From Histomonas meleagridis (Eukaryota; Parabasalia; Tritrichomonadida; Dientamoebidae), in contig WSYJ01000001.1 of assembly GCA_020186115.1 (NCBI GenBank), positions 496,001-560,000 of the forward strand: a stretch of DNA of 64,000 nucleotides, read 5' to 3'. Numbering within the stretch: the stretch's first letter is position 1; every line of letters begins with the position of its first letter. A model generated the notes under the pieces. It was not told the origin of the DNA. It saw only the letters and a program-made list of their open reading frames with translations, and did no database searches. Made by a program: the position numbers and the translations under genes. Of this stretch, positions 21,984-31,246 are shown piece after piece.

Positions 21984-24245
21984 ATGATTTTATGTTTTTT
22001 TGTTATTATTTATATTATAAAATTAATTTATCAAAATATTTCTAAACATAACAAAGAAAAATTTAAACAAAAATTTTTTCTTATTTTATTTTTTTTGTCT
22101 TATACACGAACAATTGAAACATATCATTCAAGAAATGAAACTCTTATTATAACTAATTTAAGTGAATATTTCGAAAGAGATAATTTTAAAAATGAAACAG
22201 AACATGTTATCATTAAGAGTGGTGTTGAAAATATAACATCAAATGCTTTTAAATCATGGAATTCATTGAAATCGGTTGAAATTGGTAATTCAGTTACAAA
22301 TATTGAAAATTATGCATTTAGTTATTGTTCTAACATAAAAACAGTTATCATTGGGAAAAATGTAACAAAAATTGGAAGTTTTGCATTTCAATTATGTTCA
22401 TCATTAATAAATATTACAATTCCAAAATCAGTTTCATCAATTGGAATAAATCCTTTTAGACAATGTTCGAACCTTCAATTTATTAATGTATCAGAAGAAA
22501 ATGAATATTATTCTAATGATAACAAAGGAATTCTTTATAATAAAAATCACAAAATGATTATAAGTTATCCATATGGAATTTCTAATAAATCATTTATAAT
22601 ATCAAATTCAGTTATAACAATTGGTGATTATTTATTTTTTTTATGTTCTCAATTAGAAACAGTTATCATTGGAGAAAATGTGACAACAATTGGAAGTTAT
22701 GCATTTTATCAATGTTCTCAATTAGAAACAGTTATCTTTGGTGAAAATGTAATATCAATAGGAGATTATGCATTTCAATTATGTTCATCATTAATAAATA
22801 TTACAATTCCAAATTATGTAACAACAATTGGAGATTATGCATTTTATCAATGTTCTCAATTAGAAACAGTTTTCATTGGTGAAAATGTAATATCAATAGG
22901 AGATTATGCATTTCAATCATGTTCATCATTAATAAATATTACAATTCCAAAATCAGTTTCATCAATTGGAATAAATCCTTTTAGACAATGTTCGAACCTT
23001 CAATTTATTAATGTATCAGAAGAAAATGAATATTATTCTAATGATAACAATGGGATTCTTCATAACAAAAATTATACAACAATTATGTGTTATCCACAAG
23101 GAATTTCTAATGAAACATTTACAATTCCAAATTCAGTTACAACAATTGGTGATTATGCATTTTATTCATGTTTATCATTAATAAATCTTACAATTTCAAA
23201 TTCTGTTATAACAATTGAATATTCTGCGTTTCATTCATGTTTCAACTTAGAATCAGTTATCATTGGAAAAAATGTAATAACAATTGGAAAAAGTGCTTTT
23301 TCTTCATGTAAACATTTAAAAACATTTATCATTGGAGAAAATGTAAAAACAATTGGAAGTTATGCATTTTCTCTTTGTAATAATTTAACATGTATTTATT
23401 TTACAGGACATGAATCACCAACTAACATAAGTAATAATGCTTTTTCTGATGTGGGGGCACATTATGTTATGACATCAGATTTATATCAAGATACAAAATT
23501 TGGTTCACTTAATGTATCAAAGGGTTCATCAGTTGAAGAATGTTCTCAATATGTCTGGCCAACACATACATTCACACAATCAAATTCATTTACACAAACA
23601 AATTCATTTACACAATCAAATACTTATTCAACTACATTTACTAAATCAAATCCATTTACTATATCAAATACATTTACTAAATCAAATACATTTACTATAT
23701 CAAATACATTTACTATATCAAATACATTTACTAAATCGAATTCATTTACTGAATCAAATACATTTACTAAATCAAATTTGTTTATTGATTCAGATATATT
23801 TAGTAAAACTAATATTACTATAACATTTTCATTATTAATTACACAAACGTTAACATTTCAATCATTTTTATCAAATACATTAATTCAAACACTTTCCACA
23901 TATATTTATACCGAAATTATTTATTATGATTATACGATTTATCGATATTCCACATATTATTCTTTTTATTTCAATTTCATTCCTAATTCAGGAATTCCAT
24001 TTACGACAGAAGGAACAGGAAAATTATCGAATAATATAATAATTGGAATTATTTGTGGTGTAATTATTGTCATTTTTCTAATTATTGGAATTATTGTTTT
24101 TCTTATTCGCAAAGGTAATAGTAAAATTGAAACATCGAATTCAAATATGAAAGATATATCAAATCCTTTTTCATCAAGCAGTCAAGATAAACAAATTAAA
24201 GAACTCCAAGAACTTGCTTCGAACGAAAATGATCAATGGATTTGA
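21984..24245 (+). CDS. BspA-like leucine-rich repeat surface protein, type I membrane
   Basis: The protein has 753 residues. Hydrophobic segments near residues 3-17 and 31-42 could be a signal or anchor. Residues 60-500 are BspA/LRR_5 repeats of about 23 residues (I-G-D-Y-A-F-Y-Q-C-S-Q-L-E-T-V), broken by two copies of a longer unit containing I-N-P-F-R-Q-C-S-N-L. Residues 531-597 form a stalk of T-F-T-(K/Q/I)-S-N hexamers. A Tyr-rich block and a strong membrane segment follow (about 684-710, I-I-I-G-I-I-C-G-V). A short tail has N-P-F-S-S-S and ends N-D-Q-W-I. Trichomonad BspA-like proteins are candidate adhesins at the cell surface; adhesion is inferred. The gene lies inside the dead first copy of a tandem duplication. 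The start is the first in-frame ATG; a later one is possible. Confidence 0.85.
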   Translation: MILCFFVIIYIIKLIYQNISKHNKEKFKQKFFLILFFLSYTRTIETYHSRNETLIITNLSEYFERDNFKNETEHVIIKSGVENITSNAFKSWNSLKSVEIGNSVTNIENYAFSYCSNIKTVIIGKNVTKIGSFAFQLCSSLINITIPKSVSSIGINPFRQCSNLQFINVSEENEYYSNDNKGILYNKNHKMIISYPYGISNKSFIISNSVITIGDYLFFLCSQLETVIIGENVTTIGSYAFYQCSQLETVIFGENVISIGDYAFQLCSSLINITIPNYVTTIGDYAFYQCSQLETVFIGENVISIGDYAFQSCSSLINITIPKSVSSIGINPFRQCSNLQFINVSEENEYYSNDNNGILHNKNYTTIMCYPQGISNETFTIPNSVTTIGDYAFYSCLSLINLTISNSVITIEYSAFHSCFNLESVIIGKNVITIGKSAFSSCKHLKTFIIGENVKTIGSYAFSLCNNLTCIYFTGHESPTNISNNAFSDVGAHYVMTSDLYQDTKFGSLNVSKGSSVEECSQYVWPTHTFTQSNSFTQTNSFTQSNTYSTTFTKSNPFTISNTFTKSNTFTISNTFTISNTFTKSNSFTESNTFTKSNLFIDSDIFSKTNITITFSLLITQTLTFQSFLSNTLIQTLSTYIYTEIIYYDYTIYRYSTYYSFYFNFIPNSGIPFTTEGTGKLSNNIIIGIICGVIIVIFLIIGIIVFLIRKGNSKIETSNSNMKDISNPFSSSSQDKQIKELQELASNENDQWI
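23577..23775 (+). repeat. Coding 18-nt minisatellite of the BspA-like stalk
   Basis: About eleven tandem copies of an 18-nt unit encode T-F-T-(K/Q/I/E)-S-N. The same kind of hexamer repeat builds the stalk of the unrelated surface proteins at 41-46 kb. Confidence 0.85.
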
Positions 24246-24312
24246 TAATGTTTAATTTTTCTGATGAAATGAAAAAATTATATTTTATGTTATTTAAATA
24301 AATGTAATTAAT

Positions 24313-24598
24313 CACTTCTTTAAAGATAAATTTGTTTTTCGTGCTTCTGTATCCACATCTGAATCACTTCTGAATCAGTCGGTTCATTTCTGATTGATTC
24401 TTTTATCTTTTGGATCTGTGTCGTCAATAACAATGATGACAAATCTGATAACTTCAATTCGAATGTTATTGCAGGTTCAATGACAGTAATTGTGAAAGGA
24501 TATGGAACGTAATCTTTTAGATTTGGATCAGGAAACATTGTTTTTGGACCATAATTAGCAACACGCACAGAATGTTTACCTTTTGGAATTGAACACTG
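24313..24598 (-). pseudogene. Fragment of the cyclic-nucleotide-binding protein gene
   Basis: The reverse strand carries about 80 codons almost identical to the C-terminal third of the gene at 26696-27982 (G-K-H-S-V-R-V-A-N-Y-G ... S-E-V-I-Q-M-W-I-Q-K). A deletion between two short GCTTCT repeats removed part of the 3' end. At 24598/24599 it joins abruptly to the bromodomain fragment, which is the junction of the tandem duplication. Confidence 0.85.
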
Positions 24599-24801
24599 AG
24601 TATCTTTTGAGCCTTTTGCACTCACACGAGTTATTAGCATACGCAGGCATATATTTACAGAAAATTCAACCAGAAGCTGTCATTTTCGATCCTAGTTTAG
24701 TATTTGATTTCAGCATTATGACAGTTCCCACACGTCGAAAGTTTTGTAAATTTGTGCGACGACTTCTTCGTGATGCTGCATCAGGGAGGATATCACTTTG
24801 A
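24599..24801 (+). pseudogene. 3' fragment of the bromodomain-like gene
   Basis: Sixty-seven codons and the stop match the end of the gene at 19886-20623 almost exactly, without any upstream part. It is the left edge of the second copy of the duplicated unit. Confidence 0.85.
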
Positions 24802-24958
24802 TACGGAATTAAATATAATAATTGATAATTTTAAATAAATACTATTTATAAATCAATATAATATATAAAAACATAATATGAAACATGATAAATATACAAA
24901 ATTTATTAAAAAACAAATTTTTCCCATTCATTAAGATCCTCATCGTCCATATTATCTA
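24599..24958 (+). repeat. Segmental duplication, copy 2 left end
   Basis: Partner of 20421-20781, nearly identical and in direct orientation. The similarity runs on, in decayed form, into the glucosidase II beta gene. Confidence 0.85.
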
Positions 24959-26225
24959 TTAATCTTGTGTATTCCTCTGTACAAGCTGCGGGTGTTCCGA
25001 AGTGTAATACAAATAAACACTTTTTAACTTCTTCAAATGACAAAATGCTGTCCTTTGTTCTGCAATGAAGCTGTACTTCCATTGATGATAAAATATTTCC
25101 ATCGCAGCGTGATCCGCCTCCAAAAATCCATTTCATTGGTTCACTTCTTTCATATTTCCCAATTACGAATTCTTCTTTTCCTTTCTTATTACTTCGTGTA
25201 CAATTCTGATATGGAATGAACTCTATGTACCAATTGTCCTTTTCATAAAGATACCATTGACCATACAATGGAGCATATTCTTTGTCAGGACCAAAGTCAA
25301 TATCCATAATTTCATATGAAATGTTAGATAATTTTTTGTTGATTGAACTGATTTTGTTAAAGTTATTAATGTAATTTGATGGAATCGTGCCGATCGAAAG
25401 CGCCTCAAAAAGTGAGACTATCGTTTCATAACTTTTCAGAAGTTTAGAAAAAAATGACGAAAGTGTTGGAAGAAAAACTGGTGAACTTTCAACATTAAAG
25501 TAACGCTGCTTCCGATTTCGAAGATTGAATTTTCCATAATGCGCCTTCGGAAGAATTTTACGAGTGCCTTTCCGAATGTTTTTTTCAATGTTATCATATT
25601 CATTAAAACCTGACTCGATATTATCAATTGTCATGTTAAGTTGTGAAAGAAGAGATTCTGATTTGTGTCCAGACTTAACTTCTAAGAATAAGGAATTAAT
25701 AAGATTTGTGGCTTTCTTAATTAAAGATTTTTGTTGTTCAAATAATTTGAAATGATTTCGACGTATAGATAGTTCTAAGCGACCTCGATTAGCATATTTT
25801 TGATGGAGCTTAGAGCCTTCTTCAGTAATTGATGTTAAATTGGAACGTAATTCAATTGATTTCTTTCGAAATGAAACACAAAGATTTTCACATTTGACGT
25901 CTGGATTATCAGCCTCATCAGACCCATCACAGCAATCGCAAATACCATCACCAACCATCCATTTTGGTATTAATTTTGGCGTTGAACCTTTGTTTTCACA
26001 ATAAAATTCTCCATTTCCACATGCATTTGTACCAGGTTCATCTGACCCATCTGGACAATCGCAATATCCATCATTCAATCTGTCTAACGAAATAACTTTT
26101 GATTTATCAAAACATGTAAATTGATTCTTTCTAAAACTTATAGAACGCCTATATTGTCCTGCATTTAATGGGCTTATTCCTCTAATTTTATCAACTGTAT
26201 ATGCTAAAAGTAAAAATATGTTCAT
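24906..26225 (-). CDS. Glucosidase II beta subunit-like (PRKCSH) ER protein
   Basis: The 439-residue protein resembles the non-catalytic subunit of ER glucosidase II, which recognises N-glycans and helps trim glucose. A hydrophobic N-terminus acts as signal sequence. Two LDL-receptor-A-like cysteine modules follow, with C-D-C-P-D-G-S-D-E near residue 53 and C-D-C-C-D-G-S-D-E near 96. A coiled-coil centre leads to a C-terminal mannose-6-phosphate-receptor-homology region with Y-G-Q-W-Y-L-Y-E and G-G-G-S-R-C-D-G-N. The protein is shorter than animal homologues (over 500 residues) and ends W-E-K-F-V-F rather than in an HDEL-type retention signal, so retention may depend on the alpha subunit. A decayed second copy lies at 20729-20930. 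The ATG at 26225 is the only good start. Confidence 0.88.
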   Translation of the reverse strand: MNIFLLLAYTVDKIRGISPLNAGQYRRSISFRKNQFTCFDKSKVISLDRLNDGYCDCPDGSDEPGTNACGNGEFYCENKGSTPKLIPKWMVGDGICDCCDGSDEADNPDVKCENLCVSFRKKSIELRSNLTSITEEGSKLHQKYANRGRLELSIRRNHFKLFEQQKSLIKKATNLINSLFLEVKSGHKSESLLSQLNMTIDNIESGFNEYDNIEKNIRKGTRKILPKAHYGKFNLRNRKQRYFNVESSPVFLPTLSSFFSKLLKSYETIVSLFEALSIGTIPSNYINNFNKISSINKKLSNISYEIMDIDFGPDKEYAPLYGQWYLYEKDNWYIEFIPYQNCTRSNKKGKEEFVIGKYERSEPMKWIFGGGSRCDGNILSSMEVQLHCRTKDSILSFEEVKKCLFVLHFGTPAACTEEYTRLIDNMDDEDLNEWEKFVF

Positions 26226-26695
26226 TGCTGTTAATTTTTGGCACTTTTTTGCTGCAAAAAATTAATTTTTAAAATCATAAAGAAAGGATTAACTCACTCT
26301 TTATTGATATTATGTGTCTCGTAGATTTTTGAAATGATTCCAAAAAATACTCAAAGCCCACCTACTATAAATTTTTATTCATATAGGAAAACTTTTTTTA
26401 ATAATAAATTTGCTCCTTCCCCCATTTTAATCTCCATGAGATTCGTTTCCTAATATTAGGTATGACAAAAAAGATAAAAAATTTGAGATATTTAATTGAT
26501 TACATGCATTCACTCCTTGGCAAATTCCTCTTTATGGGAGGTAAAAAAATTGCTTTTGCAAAAACAATTTGTTGTTTTTATGTTGACCCCTCTCAAAGCT
26601 ATTTTTTTCTAAAATATTGAAAAATGCAATTTCCTTTTCAGTTTTGTATTTCAACATAAATTTATTCAAACATAAAAACATTTATTAAATACAAT
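26226..26695. other. Intergenic region
   Basis: About 470 nt of AT-rich sequence between two genes on the reverse strand. No gene or RNA is recognisable. Confidence 0.4.
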
Positions 26696-27982
26696 TCATG
26701 CATATGATTTCTTTGTGAATGCAGGTAAAGATCGATTCTTGATTGGCTTTGGCGGCCCACTTTTCCTCACCGCAAACATTCCATTAGAAATATCTTTCTC
26801 AACTTTAATTGTTTTTCGTGCTTCTTTCACACATTTATGTTTAAACAATTTCCATTGAATCGCTTGTTGCTTCTGTATCCACATCTGAATCACTTCAGAA
26901 TCAGTCGGTTCATTTCTGATTGATTCTTTTATCTTTTGGATCTGTGTAGTTAATAACAATGATGACAAATCTGATAACTTCAATTCGAATGTTATTGCAG
27001 GTTCAATGACAGTAATTGTGAAAGGATATGGAACGTAATCTTTTAGATTTGGATCAGGAAACATTGTTTTTGGACCATAATTAGCAACACGCACAGAATG
27101 TTTACCTTTTGGAATTTTAATTGGAATAGAGAAGTTATTATCATTCTGATTTGGTTTATTTGACTCTTTGTATGTGGAAAAGTCTACAACGCGTTGTTTA
27201 GCTAAAAGTCCTTCCTCAACAACAAAGAATCCTTCAACAATCGTTTCTCGACCAATGGTATCGCCGGCTAAAAAATGATGTTCTTTCATGTTCTCCGCAA
27301 GGCGAGTGAATATTTGCGTTTGTTCTGGTAAAGATCGAAGAAATTGAAATTGTGGAATGTGGGATAAAAGTGCTGCTTTCTTCTCAAGAAGTTGGCGATC
27401 AAACCACGCTGCAGTATCTCTGTAAAGTTGTGGGTCAACTCGAAGTAAATATGATGGTTCATCAATAATTATTGTTGCATTACGAACATCGTTATTTGTA
27501 AGAGCTGTACTACCAAATTCTTGTGTGGGATGCTTTTTAGCAACACAGAAGAAATTTTTATCTGCACCTAAGGCTGATCGAAGTAATGATAAATGTGCAG
27601 GAGGAATCATTGCATGTTTAGATTCATCACCCCACATAATATAAACTGAACAAAGACCTGAAAAAACAAGATACCAACCATCTGGATCATCGCCTTGTTT
27701 AAATAAAATTGTATTTCCTTTTTTTTCTTCTCCTGTCATACATCGACAAACTTCACGACGTTCTTGTTCTGTATGAATAAATCTAACAAAATCAGGCCAT
27801 TTACCAACAATTTCCATGATAGTATCAACATCCTGTTTTGTTCTTTCTGATGTTTTTACTTGTAATGCTGCATATGCATGTTCCAATGTTTTTTTATTTC
27901 CTTCTTCAACCTTTTTCTTTCGTGGAACTAAAATAACTTTTGGCTTTAATCTTCGTTTAATCATTTTCCTACTGTTGTTCAT
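26696..27982 (-). CDS. Cyclic-nucleotide-binding-domain protein
   Basis: The protein has 428 residues from the first ATG. A basic N-terminus (M-N-N-S-R-K-M-I-K-R-R) precedes a cyclic-nucleotide-binding fold at about 75-200: G-N-T-I-L-F-K-Q-G-D-D-P-D-G-W-Y is the typical beta-roll entry, then V-F-S-G-L-C-S-V. A second, weaker copy lies near 255-300 (H-F-L-A-G-D-T-I ... F-F-V-V-E-E-G-L-L). The classical phosphate-binding cassette F-G-E-x-A-L-x-x-x-x-R-A is not clear; E-F-G-S-T-A-L-T-N-N-D-V-R-N-A is its likely counterpart. There is no kinase or channel part, so it is probably a cAMP/cGMP sensor or structural derivative. The frame extends eight codons further upstream without ATG. Its C-terminal third is duplicated at 24313-24598. 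Confidence 0.8.
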   Translation of the reverse strand: MNNSRKMIKRRLKPKVILVPRKKKVEEGNKKTLEHAYAALQVKTSERTKQDVDTIMEIVGKWPDFVRFIHTEQERREVCRCMTGEEKKGNTILFKQGDDPDGWYLVFSGLCSVYIMWGDESKHAMIPPAHLSLLRSALGADKNFFCVAKKHPTQEFGSTALTNNDVRNATIIIDEPSYLLRVDPQLYRDTAAWFDRQLLEKKAALLSHIPQFQFLRSLPEQTQIFTRLAENMKEHHFLAGDTIGRETIVEGFFVVEEGLLAKQRVVDFSTYKESNKPNQNDNNFSIPIKIPKGKHSVRVANYGPKTMFPDPNLKDYVPYPFTITVIEPAITFELKLSDLSSLLLTTQIQKIKESIRNEPTDSEVIQMWIQKQQAIQWKLFKHKCVKEARKTIKVEKDISNGMFAVRKSGPPKPIKNRSLPAFTKKSYA

Positions 27983-28489
27983 TTGATTTTTATTTCTGTT
28001 TAACAAAATACGTTAATAACAAACGTCCTTCTATCGTACATTTCAATATAAATTTTGTCCGACCAAAAATCAACACAAAATTCGGCGCACCCTAATGGAC
28101 AAACGTGCTCATACCAAATGAAAAAAAAGTTGCAAGATAGGAAAACGTAAAGGGAAATCCAAATTGGTGATCATCAATTTTTATATAGTTTGTTAGCAAA
28201 TAAAAATTTTAACAAATATCCAGTCCCAAAAATATGGGTTGATTAAAATATAAAAAGAAAATCGAGAAAAAGATTTTTTCGTGTTAACTTTTTCCTTAGT
28301 GAAGTGAGTGAAAAATTCGAATATTTTCCAGAAAATTACAAATTAAACCGAAAAAAATTATTAAATATGTTCTTTATATATAAACTACAGTGTAGACACG
28401 GGCTATATTAAGGTGTCGGTCTACATGTTTTTCACTGCAGTCCATTATTTTGTCTTTATTAATGTTAAAATTTATTTTATAATGACTAT
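27983..28489. other. Intergenic region with an imperfect inverted repeat
   Basis: Near 28387-28441 the sequences CTACAGTGTAGACAC and GGTGTCGGTCTACATG ... CACTGCAG form an imperfect stem behind the 3' end of VPS16. It may be a structured RNA or the footprint of a small element; nothing else is seen. Confidence 0.3.
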
Positions 28490-30871
28490 TTATGAAAGAT
28501 TTGCCCTATACATTACTTCGTTATAAAGCTGTTCGTTTTTCATTGACTTTGCCACTGCCGCCGCCTTATCGAAACATTTATTTTGTATCAGCAAGTTGAC
28601 CTTATTTTCATTATTTTGCATTTTGTCCACGAATGTCATCGCCTCCTTCTGCCTTCCGTAGCTGAAGCACTCATCAGCGAAAGTTTCCCAAGGCAACGGC
28701 TGCGATCTTCTTGCCATTTGCTCTAGCCCTGCCCATATCTGGTATTGTTCGAACGCCTTAATTTTTGTCCACGCCTGAGTCCTATCATTTGCTTTATACA
28801 ACTTCGATATCTTATTAAACGCGGACTCATTATTTTGTGCGACAGCTATAGACATCCAATGTCTTGCTGAATGTGTTGGCACGTTTATATCTTTCGATTC
28901 ATCACCGAGATTTAACTTTTGTAACAATTGTAACAACTCCATTTGCGTTTGTAATATTGAGTTCCATACATTATTCTTATCGATCATTCGTATTGCATTT
29001 AATATCTTCTTAGAGTTACTTCCAAATGCTCTACCAGAACCATAAAGTAACTCAAGGAAAAACCCTTTCATTATCGGATAATCTGGAATTTGAAGTATTT
29101 GTTCATACATTGGCTTAGGCCTTTCTTGTTGTTGCTTAATAACTGAATATAAATCTGCTAATTGAGAATAACTTCCTAACAAATTACCAAAAAGATTATA
29201 TGACATCGTCATCTTCTTCGTGTACATATAAATAATCAATGCATTGCCATCTCGACTTTGTATTGCATCTGAAATAGCTTCTTTATCAGACCGTAATTCA
29301 TATAATAAAAAGTTCATGCGATCAACAGGATCACGAACTCGATTAACTATCTTCTTAATGGATTCGTCAGATAATGAATACTTCTTTGAGATCTTCGCTA
29401 AGTGTAAAAAGTCAACGTTCGGATACGCAGATACTTTCTTAAGTATTAAATCGATTTCGCGATCACGATTTTCTTTTAACATGACTTGAGCCCAATTTTC
29501 GGCAATAATCGATTGATCTAAGTTATATATCTTCGCAAACGAATTTGCTAACTCATAGTATTGGATTTGGACTAAGTTTGACAAGAATTCGTTTTTGTCC
29601 ATATTGTAAAAATCAGTGGAAAGTGTAGTGAACCCATATTTAAATAAATGTAATGTGTTAAGGACTCGAATGTCTTGAAGTGTTGACGCAAAACGATTAT
29701 GATCAAATGATGGAACTTGATATTTGGCAAATGATGATAATACAAATAAGCGCTCACATACATTAACATCAAGTATATGTGGCGCTGCTGCTAATATGGA
29801 CTCTATTAAAGTGGATAATGAAGATTTGATTTCTTCAAGTAATTTATAACTTTCAATGTTCTCATTATCAAAGTAAAGCTTGGCATTGTATAGCTTCTCA
29901 AGGTTTTCTGATATGGATTTTTGGAATAATGTTGATATTGATTGATGGATCTGCGTAATGACAACCAGCTCATTACGTGTGGGATTAGTTTGTTGGAAAA
30001 CGCGAATAGAGTTCTTGTCTTGGACTAAAAAGAACACTCTTTGATCACTAATTCGTTGTGGATCTCGACCATTTTGGAAAAAGTATAATTTGCCACCAGA
30101 AACAAAAGAGACTGTAGAATCATCAACAAAAGCAACAGATGTAATAGCTTCTGTAGTTGATATGACTTTAAAATTAATACTTGGGTCTAATGATAATGTA
30201 CATAAGGATTTGCCATCGGTTACCGATACAAGTTGACCGTTAGACGATACGTACATGAAGTATGGAGTGAACGGGAGATTGCCCAATAGTTTTGATGAGC
30301 TTTCAGTAACATGATACATTTCGGTTCCATAAACAATGTATCCGTTACCGTTGTTATATCCAATAAGTGAGACATTTGTATCATTTGTTGTTAACTTTCC
30401 CATAGAAAGTGGTGTAAAGCCATAATATGCTGAATCAAATACATAGAATGATTCATTATCTGCATAAAATGCAACACCACCTAGAAAAGAAAATTGTAAT
30501 AAAACAGTAATATTAGGTGCTGGTGGTTCAATAACTTTATATAATTCACCACTAAGAGTAATAATAGATACCTCACCATTGTATCCTAAGAAACCAACGT
30601 ATCCATTTAAACACCAAAATGCAGCAAGTGGTGAATGAATCTGAATGTTTGTTGTTGATATAAGTGGACTTCCTGAATTGGAAAAAACAGCTACTTTCCC
30701 ATAATTTGATGCTTTAAAAAGAAGGAGCATTCCGCCATTTTGACCTGGTAGGAAAACGTTCGAAGGATTTTCGAATTCTGGTTCATTAAAATCATAAAGT
30801 GAATACTTCTGGTATTTGTTAGTTCCAATTTCTATCCACCCTCGAGTTTCTGGAGGCCAAATAAGATCCAT
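28490..30871 (-). CDS. VPS16-like core subunit of HOPS/CORVET tethering complex
   Basis: The 793-residue protein has the two-part layout of Vps16. Residues 1-330 are beta-propeller-like (repeated G-Y-x-G-F-L-G-Y-N-G-E-V type blades). Residues 340-790 are an alpha-solenoid with L-N-T-L-H-L-F-K-Y-G, then Y-Y-E-L-A-N-S-F-A-K-I-Y and the late blocks W-T-K-I-K-A-F and N-K-V-N-L-L-I-Q-N-K-C-F-D-K-A-A-A-V-A. These follow the Vps16 N and C domain order and overall length (about 800-840 residues). In other eukaryotes the protein links Vps18 and Vps33 in membrane tethering at late endosomes and vacuoles. The identification rests on resemblance of the C-terminal domain and could be confused with another class C Vps protein. 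Confidence 0.75.
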   Translation of the reverse strand: MDLIWPPETRGWIEIGTNKYQKYSLYDFNEPEFENPSNVFLPGQNGGMLLLFKASNYGKVAVFSNSGSPLISTTNIQIHSPLAAFWCLNGYVGFLGYNGEVSIITLSGELYKVIEPPAPNITVLLQFSFLGGVAFYADNESFYVFDSAYYGFTPLSMGKLTTNDTNVSLIGYNNGNGYIVYGTEMYHVTESSSKLLGNLPFTPYFMYVSSNGQLVSVTDGKSLCTLSLDPSINFKVISTTEAITSVAFVDDSTVSFVSGGKLYFFQNGRDPQRISDQRVFFLVQDKNSIRVFQQTNPTRNELVVITQIHQSISTLFQKSISENLEKLYNAKLYFDNENIESYKLLEEIKSSLSTLIESILAAAPHILDVNVCERLFVLSSFAKYQVPSFDHNRFASTLQDIRVLNTLHLFKYGFTTLSTDFYNMDKNEFLSNLVQIQYYELANSFAKIYNLDQSIIAENWAQVMLKENRDREIDLILKKVSAYPNVDFLHLAKISKKYSLSDESIKKIVNRVRDPVDRMNFLLYELRSDKEAISDAIQSRDGNALIIYMYTKKMTMSYNLFGNLLGSYSQLADLYSVIKQQQERPKPMYEQILQIPDYPIMKGFFLELLYGSGRAFGSNSKKILNAIRMIDKNNVWNSILQTQMELLQLLQKLNLGDESKDINVPTHSARHWMSIAVAQNNESAFNKISKLYKANDRTQAWTKIKAFEQYQIWAGLEQMARRSQPLPWETFADECFSYGRQKEAMTFVDKMQNNENKVNLLIQNKCFDKAAAVAKSMKNEQLYNEVMYRANLS

Positions 30872-31246
30872 TGTTTTTTGTATTTGACAAACCCAGTCAA
30901 TTTTTTATAATTATTTCATCAAAGAGATATGTGATTATAATCATTTTAAGGATAAATTATTAGCGTGGTTTTCTTAGAGGTTATGCATGAATTTAACTTT
31001 TCAAAAAAAATTACAAATTTGAGATATTTTCAAATTGATATCAAAAATTATAAATAAAATGTAATTTAAATTCAAGAAAGATAAAATGAAATAAACTACT
31101 ATCCTTTGCTATATTATTTATCTTTTATTATTGAATAAAATGATAAATTTTTTCAAAAAATAAAAAAAATCAGGTGCTGCAGTAACTTGAACCAAGTACC
31201 TGACTTAATTTGAATGATATTGGATGTTCGGACAAAATTTTATTAA
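30872..31246. other. Intergenic region between divergent genes
   Basis: About 375 nt separate the divergent VPS16 and ankyrin genes and must carry both promoters. It is very AT-rich, and I see no perfect trichomonad initiator next to either ATG. Confidence 0.4.

Noticed and set aside
23500-23823. Forward frame rich in H-L-L-N-Q-I repeats
   Set aside because: Frame-shifted reading of the 18-nt stalk repeat of the BspA-like gene.
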